Assembly: GCF_000090795.2 (NCBI RefSeq)
Contig: NW_003546681.1
Location: forward strand, 29,865-57,430
DNA length: 27,566 nt
Origin: Amphimedon queenslandica
Taxonomy: Eukaryota > Porifera > Demospongiae > Haplosclerida > Niphatidae
Reading direction: 5' to 3'
The notes under the pieces were generated by a model, which was not told the DNA's origin, did not search any database, and was given only the letters and a program-made list of their open reading frames with translations. The position numbers and the translations under genes are program-made. Shown piece after piece: positions 1 through 10,680 of the stretch; within the stretch, counting starts at the first letter, position 1, and every line of letters begins with the position of its first letter.

Positions 1-82
1 TTATTGTAATAAGTACAAGTACATGTATAGTATGTACTTGGCCCTGTCTCTCACTCTCTTCTTGCTCTCCCTCCTTTTCCAG

Positions 83-3000
83 ATAAGCTATATAAGATAC
101 AAGCATTTCATATCAAGTATATTATTTGATTATAAAACTACTCCATCAAGGTAAGGCCTGAACTGCTCTTCGTTTATTGTATGTGTGTATTTGTAGTCTC
201 TTGCCTGGCCTACAGCGTCTACTTCTTGGTATACTGACGGCTGTTATCTATTCACAGTTTAATAAATATTTTCCATTGAGTAGAATATTATCAGAAGAGT
301 ATCAGGTAATGATAATTATGTATGCACTACACTAGTCTAGGTGCAGCAAATTGACAAGGCGTTACACTGTTGCCCAGTGTCCTTTTTGAGCAACAAGTAT
401 ATTAATTCCAGCTGGGAAAAAATTGGCCCAAAATTTCTGCTAATTTTGAAAATTTTGTGAAATTTAAACTCTAAAAATTTAATAGCCGGGCCAACTTGGC
501 AAAGGTGCAGTTACAAAAATAAAATCAGCAAAAGCAATTTTTCTGTCCATTTATGAAGAATTAGGGCAAAGAAATTTATTTGCTTAAAAATTTGACCAAT
601 GATCATAGTTTCTGGTGATAATCAAAAATAGCTACAGTGTTGGAATTCTTCATTTTTATTACCTTTAAATCTTATATGGTGTAGGAAGTAGGAAGTTTGA
701 GTTAAGTCAGTTTTTAAAGTGGCTTAGAATTCAAAAACCATAGGCTTACATATGTAGCTTGATTATATCACTTAAGTAGGCTCTTGTATGTACATGTATA
801 TGTGTACGTGTTTGTATAATTTGGTTAATATTTGAGTGATTGTTAATATTGCTATGCTTCATTATATAGGCAAGAAGCTTGCTGTCTAAGCTTCTCATAA
901 TGATAATAACTGGTAAGATAATGTAACAAATTAACAATATCGATTATTATTTTTTTGTAATTCAGGAAAGCTGGCATTGTGGCGCTACATGGCAGTCTGG
1001 ACCTTTGCTGTAAGTATATGTACATGTAACTCAGTTAGCCTCCTAATGCACTGTTTTCAGTTACATGTACATGTATATACTAGCTTACATGGCATGTATA
1101 CCGTATAGTGGAAAATTTTGGAAGGAGTTAAATTTGGCAAATTGCTAAATTTTGGTGATTGCCAAATTTTAATTTGGTGAATTAGTGGCCACGTGCCATT
1201 GAACATGAGTATAATGGCTCAAAATGGTGGATTTTATTTTGGGGAATGGCAATTCCCTCCAAAATTTCCCACTAGATGGTATCACCTACAGTATGTGTAT
1301 ATGTACATGTACATGTGATTATGCATGGTAGTCATGAGGCTTTATTTGTTTGTTGAAACAATAGTTTTGATTTATTGTTACTCTTCAATTAAAGGAAGCT
1401 ACTTGTGTCATCATGGGAATATCATACAATAAGTCGTTATCCACTCCAAAGTATACTGATTGGACAGCAGTCTATAATGTTAACTTTTGGAATAACGAGA
1501 CCAGCATTACTCTTCAAGTTAGTGATGCATGTACTGTAGTCACATACAGTAATAGCATTAGTACATGTACTTTGGATCATAGGAAGAAAGTTGTCATGTT
1601 TGATAAACTTGTGTGTACAAAAGCATCAAAAAGTGCCATATAGCCACAAAGCTCTGAGGCAATAAACTTTTGCAAATCAGGCCACAAGTCTTTTTTTACA
1701 AATTAACTTTCGTAGTTCTTATTTTAAAGTACACATGTTTATAGGGTGATATGGATAATTTTATGGAATTGACTTTCGCGAATACAGAAAATCTGCGAAA
1801 ACAGTGAAAATTGCACCCTCGAAATTAAGCGGCTATATGGTATACCGTTACTGTATACATCACCTTTTTCAAACATTTAAAATTTTGTGTTTTTAAAGAA
1901 ATGTGCTTAAAAATTAGACCAAAGGCCCTGTGGTGCAAAGTATTTCAGCATAAAATCGCAAGAAAAGAGTTCTTCATTTTTGTAGTAATGTTACTCATGT
2001 ACATGTGTGTGTACATGTTCATGTCCTCAACTTTGAACTGATTCCATTCAAATTTGAATTTTAAAGTTGCTCAAAATTTGGCCAACAACCAAAGGCTCTT
2101 TAGACTTACCAAATTTCATCTAAAATGGCTAGGAGAGAAATCTCTTTTTGTCATTTTTCTGATACATGTGCATGTCCTACGTTTATGTAGAAATTTTAAC
2201 TGACTCTGATCAAATTTTGATTTTTTTTATTCAAAAAGTTGCTCAAAAATTAGACCAACAACCAACAGTTATAACTTTTAAGTTGTTTTTGGCCAAATTC
2301 TGTCAAAAATGCAAAGGAGAGAATTCTGCATGGTACATACGTTTGTATACATGTACTTACTTGTATATTACATATAAATTTTGAGAGCTGATTTTGATCA
2401 AAATTAAATGTTTATAAAGTTACTTCAAATGCCATATACTGGATTGTAATGTGTGTCAGCAAATGAAGCATGCTGTTAGCTAGCATGGCATTCTTGTGGT
2501 TGGGAAACCCTGTATACTATGGTAGTACATACTATATGGAAGGAAAATTGACAATTATATTTTGCAATTAGTGAATTGGTGCCAATTAAGTTTACAAAAG
2601 CATGTACATGAATATTTTGCTTTATTCTGAACATGCTTAATGACTGTGGTTGGCAAATTGCCAATATTAAACCACCAATACATACATTGTATTATAGAAT
2701 CACCAATATTTTAGTGTTACTAAAAATGCCTGCTATGGTATTATTTCTAAAAATTGAAATTTTTACCTTCCCTTAAATCCTTACCCACCCTCTCTCTTTC
2801 TAGGGAACTATTGAATCTTTTAACATACAGACCAACAAATGGGCATCAATGTTAGTAAAACAATCTTTCACCTGAGCTGAATTTATTTATTGTTTTGTGT
2901 TAAATTCATGTACACTGTAGGTATGTATTTAAAAGGCTGAAGTGGCTACAAAATAAAATGTTGTCTCATTTTATTACGATTATATTTCTTGCACTGTGGC

Positions 3001-3493
3001 ACGGTCTATGGCCAGGGTACTTTATTACTTTGACATTTGAGTTTATAGCCATCATATGTGAAAGACAAGTATGGATATTCTCTCTTCTTCCCCCCCCCTC
3101 TCTTTCTCTATCTCTCTGATATCTTTTGTACATGTATGACATAGTTCTTTTCTTTCTCATTAGTTTATTCAGTTTATTAAAAAGAATACCAATTTGACTA
3201 ATGTCACAGGACTGCCCTACTTGTTCCTTTGGTGTGGGTCTTACTTTCTAAAGCAAGTGATGTTAATGTATCCATTAATGAGCTTCATGCTACTCTCCTG
3301 GGATGCTTGTTGGCAGGTAAAAGAAGAGAAAGAGGGAGGGAGAATAGAGACAGTGATTATGTGTAATCGTCTTGATTCGTTATTAATATACTTTCATCTA
3401 CTTTTTTAGTTTATGTCTTCCGTCTATTGGATTGGTCATGTTACTGCGTTGCTTTGGCTTCTCTTTCCCTTCAAGTCATTTACCCTATTCTAA
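83..3493 (+). CDS. LPCAT3: LPCAT3/MBOAT5-like lysophospholipid acyltransferase, 3' part
   Basis: Membrane-bound O-acyltransferase that would re-acylate lysophospholipids in the ER (Lands cycle; family knowledge). The 5' exons are outside the window. Exons: 83-150, 197-305, 870-912, 966-1009, 1395-1517, 2804-2850, 2921-3068, 3164-3316, 3410-3493 (stop TAA). They total 819 nt, all in phase, giving 272 residues. Visible family marks are GKLALWRYMAVW before EATCVIMGISYN, then GTIESFNIQTNKW (the conserved MBOAT Asn region), YVFKRLKWL, and FLALWHGLWPGY with the catalytic His. These follow the vertebrate LPCAT3 order, as does the hydrophobic C-terminus containing LLSWDACWQ and SVYWIGHV. The end, FKSFTLF, lacks the dilysine ER signal of mammalian LPCAT3. 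Some exons are only 43-47 nt. MBOAT1/2 are the alternative, but the fit to MBOAT5 is better. Confidence 0.85.
306..869. other. Intron of the LPCAT3-like gene
   Basis: AT-rich intron. Around 590-612 it carries one copy of the word TGCTTAAAAATTTGACCAA, shared with the diverged repeat at 1860-2460. Nothing else is recognisable. Confidence 0.6.
1099..1282. repeat. Inverted-repeat MITE, TA-CCGTATAG type (copy 1)
   Basis: Intronic element. The left end, TACCGTATAGTGGAAAATTT, is mirrored at the right by AAATTTCCCACTAGATGGTA. The inverted repeat spans about 28 bases, includes the TTTTGGAAGGA/TCCCTCCAAAA pairing, and has TA at both edges. Confidence 0.7.
1741..1857. repeat. Truncated relative of the TA-CCGTATAG elements
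   Basis: The right part has CCCTCGAAATTAAGC followed by GGCTATATGGTA, like the right ends of the copies near 12346-12540 and 14295-14639. An inner TTCGCGAA/TGCGAAA pair is also shared. The left end does not match well, so it is scored as partial. Confidence 0.45.
1860..2460. repeat. Diverged tandem units of about 170-190 bases
   Basis: At least three units repeat a core of the form TTAAAGTTGCTCAAAATTTGG plus CCAACAACCAA (near 1908, 2069 and 2240), each preceded by a CTGATTC/CTGACTCTGATCAAATT block. They lie in an LPCAT3-like intron. Related copies occur near 590, 6740-7060, 18600-18720 and 27340-27530, so the family is interspersed as well as tandem. Confidence 0.65.
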
Positions 3494-3625
3494 CACTGCA
3501 GTGACTGCACACATGACATGAACACACATGCACCCCATGGTTATTTTATTCATTATTAATTATTCATACTCTAATTAATTAACAATAAAATTAACTAATT
3601 AATCGAAAGTCAATTGTAGCCTAAA
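3494..3625. promoter_or_regulatory. 132-base spacer between LPCAT3-like stop and ROCO ATG
   Basis: The spacer must hold the 3' UTR and poly(A) signal of one gene and the 5' leader of the next. It is rich in TTAATTA palindromes (3556-3605). No TATA box can be separated from the general AT-richness. Confidence 0.45.
3584..3589 (+). terminator. Candidate poly(A) signal of the LPCAT3-like gene
   Basis: AATAAA lies 91 bases after the stop codon and only 37 bases before the ATG of the next gene. It is the hexamer best placed for this gene. Transcript data would be needed to show it is used. Confidence 0.45.
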
Positions 3626-6600
3626 ATGGCTACTTTTGACCTGTTCTCCGCAGTCAAGGACGGAGACACAGATTCAGTAAGGAATCTCCTCTCCTCCAGA
3701 AGATGTCGCTCACATCTTAACGACAGAAATGAGTGGGGAGACACCGTCCTACACTTGGCAGCCGAGGCCGGGAACTCTGAAGTTTGTCAGATGCTGATAG
3801 CTGGCGGTGCCTCTGTGACAGTGAGGAATAATAGAGGCGAGACCTGTCTTCATAGAGCCGCTGTGGGGGGACACACTGACTGTGTCACTGCTATTGTTGG
3901 TGAGTTAAGACAGAGGGGAGGAGGATGATGTATGTGTAGCCTTTTGGGTGGGAACATTCATGAATCTTGCATTTCAAAGATTTCACAAAAGCAAAATTTT
4001 GTTGAAGTGAGGTTTTTGTCACAGAAAACATGCTCGATAATTTACGATGTGGACGAAAATAGATAAAAATTCACTGTATACATGTACAGCAGACTGTATA
4101 TACAGCAGCCATTTTTTACGTTCTTTTTTAATGTACAGTAAATTTGTTCCTGTGTTTGTTTTTAAGGTCTAATCACATTTCCCCTCGTTATGTTGTTAGT
4201 TAGATTATCAGGCACCTTGTCTCTTAATAGCCTTCTTCTCATTCAAGTACACGTATATGTGCACTGTATCTGTTTATTTTCTGTTCAAGATTAATCTTTC
4301 TCCTCTCCCTTTCTTTCACTTACTCTCTCTCTATAGAAAGGGATAATGATCCAGAGGCTGTTAATTCACAGAATGATGCTGGTTACACTGCCCTTCATCA
4401 TGCTGCCAAGCACGGGACTATCAGCCTAATACAGGTAAGTACTTGTGCATTATACTCTATTACCTTAAGCCTTTATCCATTATACTCTATTTTTACCTTA
4501 AGCCCACATGTAGATACAGGCTACCTTTAATTGTGTCTACAAAATCTCAGTGTTTTAATGATAAAGTTTAGGCTTTGCTATTGTTTATGTTTACACATAG
4601 CAACTTCAGTGTACTACACGTATTTTCCCTTCTTTTGATGCATACGTGTACATTCAGCTTTAATGATTACTCACTAAATTATGTACATACATGTACATGT
4701 ACATGTACATGTACATTGTATGTGTACATGTACATGTACGTTGTCTATACAGCACTATGTTAAATACATGAACACTTTTACTAGTTTTATTAAGATTATA
4801 TTGTACTCCAAATGTACATTTTGTTTTGTCGTACAGTAATTTGGTGCATTTTGGGATTTAGAATTTTGGCACTTATGCCAGATTTAACTCAAAGTTTATC
4901 AAAATTATGAAATTTGTTTATCATTTTGTGAAGTGCTTATTGATACAAAAGTGGTATCTAAAAATTGACTAACTGCCAAAACTAATTTTAAAATACAATA
5001 CACAATGACCTAGTATGTGTAGTACATTGTACATGTACATGTATATGCAATTACTTTACATAGATTTGTTCACTTTAATTACTATCTGCAGTACATACAC
5101 GTATGTACATGTACATATACATGTACATGTACCTTTCAATGTGTATTTTGTGAATGTACATGTGCATGTACTATGCTAATTACAATGGTTAACAAGATTG
5201 TTATTTTCTTATTATTTTCTGTCCCATATAAACTGTTGTTTAATTCACCCTCTGTATTCTGATTTATGCTAACACACACACACATCAGTGATTGTAATAA
5301 CAACTGTCATTTATGCTACACTCACTGACTTGTTTTGATTTACCTGTTTGTAAATGAAAGTGATGCACACTCAATGGGACAAATGAAACACAACACATGT
5401 ACACACTCTCACTGATAAGCACATTCTTATAACTGATAGTTTCACTAAAGATGCCCTATTATATACAATAGGTTAATTTATCAGTGTTTTATACACCCAC
5501 TTGGTTGGCTTTACAATGTATAAAGTGTTTGAGTATTTTAATGCATGTGTACGTACATGTACATGTAGTCTCTTATATGTATAATGTACATGTTTGTGTT
5601 GTAATTTTTAGGTATTATTGCGTAGTGGGTCCGACCGTATGTTAGAGAACAATGCTGGGGAGACTCCTTATATGGTAGCACACAAATATCAACAGTTTGA
5701 AGCTGAAAGACTATTACTGAATATTGAGCAACAACATGGTGAGTATATACATGTATGTATGTACATCTTTAATTATCTGTTGTCTTTGTTCCTTCCTCTC
5801 TCCTCCCTCTCTCCCTCCCTCTTCTCTCCTCTCAGCTGATAAGGCTATACAGGAGATGAATACTAAGCCAAAGAAGATCATTGCTGCTTACTCTAAGGCA
5901 CTTAAAAATGCACACAAACCCGAGTCTCGCATCCGTCTCATGTTTGTTGGGGATTCACAATCAGGTTAGCATAAGAATCAGAGAGAGAGAATGTGGCATC
6001 ATATCCTAAAGCCCAACATCCACTCTATGGCGACTTTGTTGAAAGCAACTTTGTGGTTACTTTGATGTCTGTCAACTTTGTTGCCTGAAATAGAACAGTG
6101 TTCTATTTTAGGCAACAAAATTGCTGTTGATTTCAACAAAGTTGCCTAATGGATCCACTATTCCACTTTGTTGAAAGCAACTTTGTGGTTACTTTGATGT
6201 GCTGTCAACACTTTTGCCTGAAATAGAACTGAGTTCTATTTCAGGCAACAGAGCTGCCATAAGATCAAAGTAACCACAAAGTTGAATAGTGAATGGTGGG
6301 CTTTACTAAGATAAAAGTCTATAGAGGCCATGAGGCTATATGATAGTAATCATAGTATAGGAGTTCCTCAATAGGGGCCTACATGTAGCTGTATCAAAGG
6401 AAAAATCCTGTTTGTATGGTACATGTAAATGAACAAACCAAGGGATATTATGACTAAACGCTTATACTACCTTGTTCACATGTTAAAGTGTTAAAATAAG
6501 TGTTAGATTATTATAAAAACTATCACACCGGAATGTGTTGTGTGACTATACTCTTTTGCAAAATTGCCATGCATGCAACTCAAAAAAAATACTTGAAGGC

Positions 6601-9600
6601 AATGTTTTTGACAGAAAATTTTTAAGTCCATAAGTAACTCTCATTTATTCACAATTTCACATAAACAATACGAACTACATGTACATGTACAAATGTATGA
6701 GTGTAAAATCCTCATATTGATGAGCAAATGTACTTACCTATTTGAGCTGATTCTGACCAACTATAAATTTTTAATTTGGCCAAAGACCTGTGCATAAATA
6801 AATATGTATTTCATTACAAAGGCTAGGATCCGTTTTTATTAGATTTTCTGATAAATGCATTACATACATGTTTTGATGTTGTGTAGCATAAGCTGTAGCT
6901 GCTTCTGATCAAAATTGAATTTTTAGAAATTTTGAAGCTGCGTTGAAATTTAGCTAAAGACCATTGACTAGGAGAGGCCATTTCATCGATAATGATTTTG
7001 AGAGAATTTTTTTTATGTTCTTATACATAGAGATTGTGGGAACTGATTCCAATTGAAAGGTGTACAATATACATGTACACATAGTTCACAAATTTAAATC
7101 AACTTCAGCTACATTAAAACTTTTTACACAATATAAAAACATAATGCTTCAAACATATTTTTCTTTCCTAGCTATTTTTAATGAAATGCATTGTGCTATA
7201 GTACAGTCAGACTTTTGAGCAATTAAAAAAATTCATAAAAATCCAATTTCAGCTCCAGAGATGGGGCAAATACTTAGGTACTTGTACTTAAGCACACCAC
7301 TGCCAAGCACTTGTGTAATGTGCATGCACTTAAGTACTTATATGTTCATGTACATGTACATGTAATTACATAAGAGCATTTTACCGTATAGCTCCAAATT
7401 TTCGTCAGTCAAAATTTTTGTCAGGTACTTTTGCTTGACAAAATTTTTAACCGGTTAAATTTTTGTTCCTGTGGATTAATGATGAAAATTTTATTGATGA
7501 AAATACAAGAAAATTAAGATTTTTTACGAAATTTTTGACTGACGAAAAATTGGAGCTATACGGTTTGTATATTTGCTTTAAAGTACTTAAGTAGAATAAG
7601 TACTCTGTTGAAGTACTTGTACTTATTATTACAGCTACTGACACCAATACTCATACTCATACTTGACTCTTAAAATTTGTAAAGTTCTCCGCCCCATGTC
7701 TACCCAGCTCACATGCTGGTTACTTAAAAACAATTCTAGATAATTTAATTTTGCAAAATCTAAAATTAATTTTTATTAGGCAGACACAAAAATCCATTGT
7801 ATGCAATACTTCACCCAAATTCTCCCTAATTATACATGTACACGTAGTTACAGAATTAAATCTACATGTACATGTATATTGCCGTTACATTAATCTAATA
7901 TTTTCTATTACTTTAGGCAAGACAAGTCTCAAGAAGACACTGTTTGGCGAGGGATTCAACGAAGAAGAGGAGCCCACGAAATGCATCGGAGTGGATCCCT
8001 CCATTGCACGCATACAGTTCAAGCAATACAGGGAGTGGATCGTACAGCCATTATCCAAAGCCGACGCCCACAGATTAAACCTCGAATACAACGACGCTAT
8101 CATCGACTACATACTCAACGAGATTAGGAAGCCAGGGGTTGCAGATGAAGTTGTAGACCTCAAGAAACTCGGACTACGAAAGCAACGAAAGAACGTAGAG
8201 TTTCAGACAACACCCTCCATCATCCCAGCACTCTCACTGTCCAATGACTTGAGCTATGAAGAAGAAGAGGAGGAGGAAATGGAGCAAGAAGAAGAACAAC
8301 AAGATGGTGACGATGATGATGATGATGATGATGACATTGAGAGCGACGGACAATTCCACACACCTTCCTCCTCCTCCTCCTCCTCTCCTTCTTCTCTCTC
8401 TGACTCTCTTCAAAACACAACTTCTAAAGATGGAGGTGGTGGTGCTTATAAGTCCAGAGGAAGACAAGGGACAATAGTTAAGAAGAAAGGGAGCGGGGAA
8501 GGAGAAGAGAGCAACAACCAAGAGGAGGAGGAGGACAAAGAGAGACAAGAGAGAGACGAGGAAATGAGCATCGATCCTAATTCAGCAGTACCCACTAAAC
8601 AGCAGCAGCAATCGAAGCTCACCGTCTTTGACAGCACCTTTGAAATGTCTAAGGATCTCATGGAGCATATTCCTCTTGAAGTACTCAAGCGTCTTGTGAT
8701 GAGGTGGCCAGTCGATGGTGAAGAGTCTACTACTGACATGGACTCTATCAGTAGACGCCGTCTCTTGATTCACATATGGGACTGCTCCGGTGACCCTCTG
8801 CAGCTTTCAGTCGTTCCTCTCTTCTTTTCTCACTCTCGCTCAATCTACCTCCTTTCCTACGACACAAGGAAGGACCTCTCTCAACCTTCGGAGAGTTTTA
8901 CGTCTCACAAGTTGACAAGTCTCACAGGCTCTCCACCAACAAACTCCGAAGTCTTAGAGGAGTGGCTAGGGGGAATTATGGCACAATCGAATCACACCCC
9001 CATGCTTAGCACCTCCTTCCCAACCCCACAATTGCCTCCCGTCATTTTTGTGACACCTTTTGCTGATCTGCCGAATCTGAAATCCTTTCACAAGTTCTTT
9101 GGTCTCCCATCATTTGAAAGATACAAGCGTCACATGCTAGAGTCTAACCTTATATCAGTTAGCAATGCATATGAGGGAGAATTCTCTTCAGAGTATCGCA
9201 GTCATTATTACCTCCGCCGTGAGATTGATCACCTTGCCCGACAGATGCCCTACATACAGGACATGATCCCGGTCCAGTGGGTCATGTTTGAGCAGTTGCT
9301 TCATTCCCTTCTTGAGCAGAAAAAGATCATCATACAGCTCAAGGACCTGGAGCGCTACATAGCCGAGCGCTGTGATATCATCGGTCCACTACAGGTCCAA
9401 CCTGTCCTTTCTTATTACAATGATGTGGGTCTCATTATTCATTTCCAGCGTCACCCTGCCCTCTCCCCTCTTGTCATCATCAAGCCCCAGTGGCTAATGA
9501 GCTCGCTTGCTTCAATTTTTGCCTCATCTTCAACGAACTGGATCACAGCTGAAGTCCGTCGCTCGTTTGAAGAGTTACTGGTAAAAGGATACATACGTAG

Positions 9601-10372
9601 AGATGTTCTCAATTTGGCTTATAGATGCTCCCGTTTGCCTCATGGCTGCTGGAATGAAGCACTCTATTATATGAATTACATGGACCTCATTGCATGTCAT
9701 CCTTCTCTTCATGACACTACCTCAGTGTACATACCTGCTCTAGTCAATAGAGCTCCCCCTGCCTTTGCTTTCGGCCCGACAGCAGAAGATCCCGTCACTC
9801 TTTTCTTTTCTTGTGGCAAGTCCAAGTGCCCTCTCTCCCTCTTTAATCAGCTTGTGGTTCGCTGCATACGATCCTGTCGATATCCTCCAGTTTTATACTA
9901 TGAGATTGTTCATCTGAGACTGAACCCCACCCATCACCTCATACTGAGGCGGGACGGCTCCAGGATTGCTGTTCTTGTCCAGAGGAACACTCTGAGCTTT
10001 TGTTCAAATTGTTCCGAAGGTAAAGACACATCAAATGGTGTTGATAAGGAGTGTCAACACGTGACACATTTTGCTGACTACGACAGAGACTTGACTGCTT
10101 GTGCTGATCATCTCGAAACGTACAAGTCATTTCTCGACGAAGTCCCTTTTTCATCTCTCGATATATCGGATGAGATCTCGTCTCTACATGATGTGTGTCA
10201 CGCTGTGTTAGCATTTCTTGAATCGACGCTTGATTTCCTGATCAGTTGCTGGTATCCTGGACTAGTGTTAGAGATAATGACTGAAGGTGGCATGATCATT
10301 AATCAGAAGTGGAGAGAGACAGTTCTGAGAAGGAACAAAGCAAATGAGAAATTAGCTATGTGGTTTCATTAG
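3626..10372 (+). CDS. Ankyrin-Roc-COR (ROCO family) protein, no kinase
   Basis: Exons: 3626-3899, 4337-4434, 5612-5738, 5836-5964, 7917-10372 (stop TAG). They total 3084 nt, 1027 residues. Order: four to five ankyrin repeats (about residues 1-170, with DTVLHLAAEAGN, ETCLHRAAVGGH and YTALHHAAKHGT); a linker; Roc P-loop GDSQSGKT at 205-212, whose middle Gly codon is split by a 1952-base intron; then an acidic, Ser-rich, low-complexity insert (about 320-440). The Roc G3 motif WDCSGD follows near 498, and a degenerate G4 (VTPFAD, where family members usually have THxD) near 586. A COR domain runs about 630-830, with IPVQWVMFEQLL and VIIKPQWLM, and then an unassigned C-terminus. No kinase or LRR is seen. 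ROCO proteins are dimeric GTPases; the role here is unknown. The first ATG follows stops in all nearby upstream sequence and begins the ankyrin block directly. Confidence 0.85.
3900..4336. other. ROCO intron 1
   Basis: Ordinary AT-rich intron with a pyrimidine-rich acceptor tract (4296-4336). No repeat or RNA gene is recognised. Confidence 0.6.
4435..5611. repeat. ROCO intron 2 with ACATGT tracts
   Basis: The intron carries long runs of the self-complementary hexamer ACATGT, mainly 4681-4739 and 5096-5133, with shorter ones near 5030 and 5550. There is also a CA run at 5272-5284. No coding signal is seen. Confidence 0.75.
6007..6305. repeat. Fold-back element made of a duplicated hairpin
   Basis: The outer inverted repeat is TAAAGCCCAACAT at the left and ATGGTGGGCTTTA at the right. 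Inside, a 36-base sequence is repeated exactly at 6033-6068 and 6165-6200. Each copy is followed by a near-perfect palindrome, GCCTGAAATAGAAC...GTTCTATTTCAGGC (about 6083-6112 and 6216-6246). It lies in the intron that splits the ROCO P-loop codon. Confidence 0.85.
6650..7260. repeat. Diverged copies of the ~170-base interspersed repeat
   Basis: Blocks near 6745 (GAGCTGATTCTGACCAA), 6900 (CTGCTTCTGATCAAAATTGA) and 7033 (GAACTGATTCCAATTGAAAG) recur with the same downstream AATTTGGCCAAAGACC-type word. This matches the pattern of the tandem units at 1860-2460. Confidence 0.55.
7381..7566. repeat. Inverted-repeat MITE, TA-CCGTATAG type (copy 2)
   Basis: Near-perfect terminal inverted repeats of about 35 bases: ACCGTATAGCTCCAAATTTT at 7383 and its complement ending at 7564, extending through CGTCAGTCAAAA/TTTTGACTGACG. 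The whole 182-base element would fold into a long hairpin. It lies in the last ROCO intron. Confidence 0.88.
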
Positions 10373-10475
10373 CGCCAGCTGATCATTATTTTTATGTTTT
10401 ATAATAATTATTATATTATTATTACTATTATAAATTATAATTATGCTATTGCTTTTGTGTTTAATTTTACTATTG

Positions 10476-10591
10476 TATTTTTATTTTTGACGATAAAATA
10501 TTAATTTCATCTACGTACAATTAATCTTTACTATTATAATTATTTTTATTTTTGACAATAAAATATTAATTTCATCTACGTACAATTAATC
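10476..10591 (+). repeat. Tandem duplication, two 51-base copies, 65-base period
   Basis: Copies at 10476-10526 and 10541-10591 differ at about one base (GACGATAAAA versus GACAATAAAA). They sit in the ROCO 3' flank just before OGA. The second copy holds AATAAA at 10557-10562, a candidate ROCO poly(A) signal; the first has GATAAA in its place. Confidence 0.85.
10557..10562 (+). terminator. Candidate poly(A) signal of the ROCO gene
   Basis: AATAAA, 185 bases after the ROCO stop and 118 bases before the OGA ATG, inside the second copy of the tandem repeat. Confidence 0.45.
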
Positions 10592-10680
10592 GGTGGGTGG
10601 TGTTTAAGGCGTGGTGGTATAATAATTTCACGTCTAATTTTAGCGAACGCAACATTACACCACAGAGGAGCAAAGCAAAG

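Noticed and set aside
1413-1643. Single-exon small protein starting at 1413
   Set aside because: It is the interior of an LPCAT3-like exon (1395-1517) read on into the intron; splice sites and homology support the exon.
7751-7916. Upstream in-frame extension of the large ROCO exon with a possible start at 7751
   Set aside because: The translation before 7917 is low-quality, ACATGT-derived sequence. CTTTAG at 7911-7916 is a good acceptor, and joining to 5964 restores the complete P-loop GDSQSGKT.
8220-8773. Several antisense or shifted open frames with Arg, His, Ile or Leu runs
   Set aside because: They are shadows of the acidic and Ser-rich repeats of the ROCO exon and have no independent coding signal.
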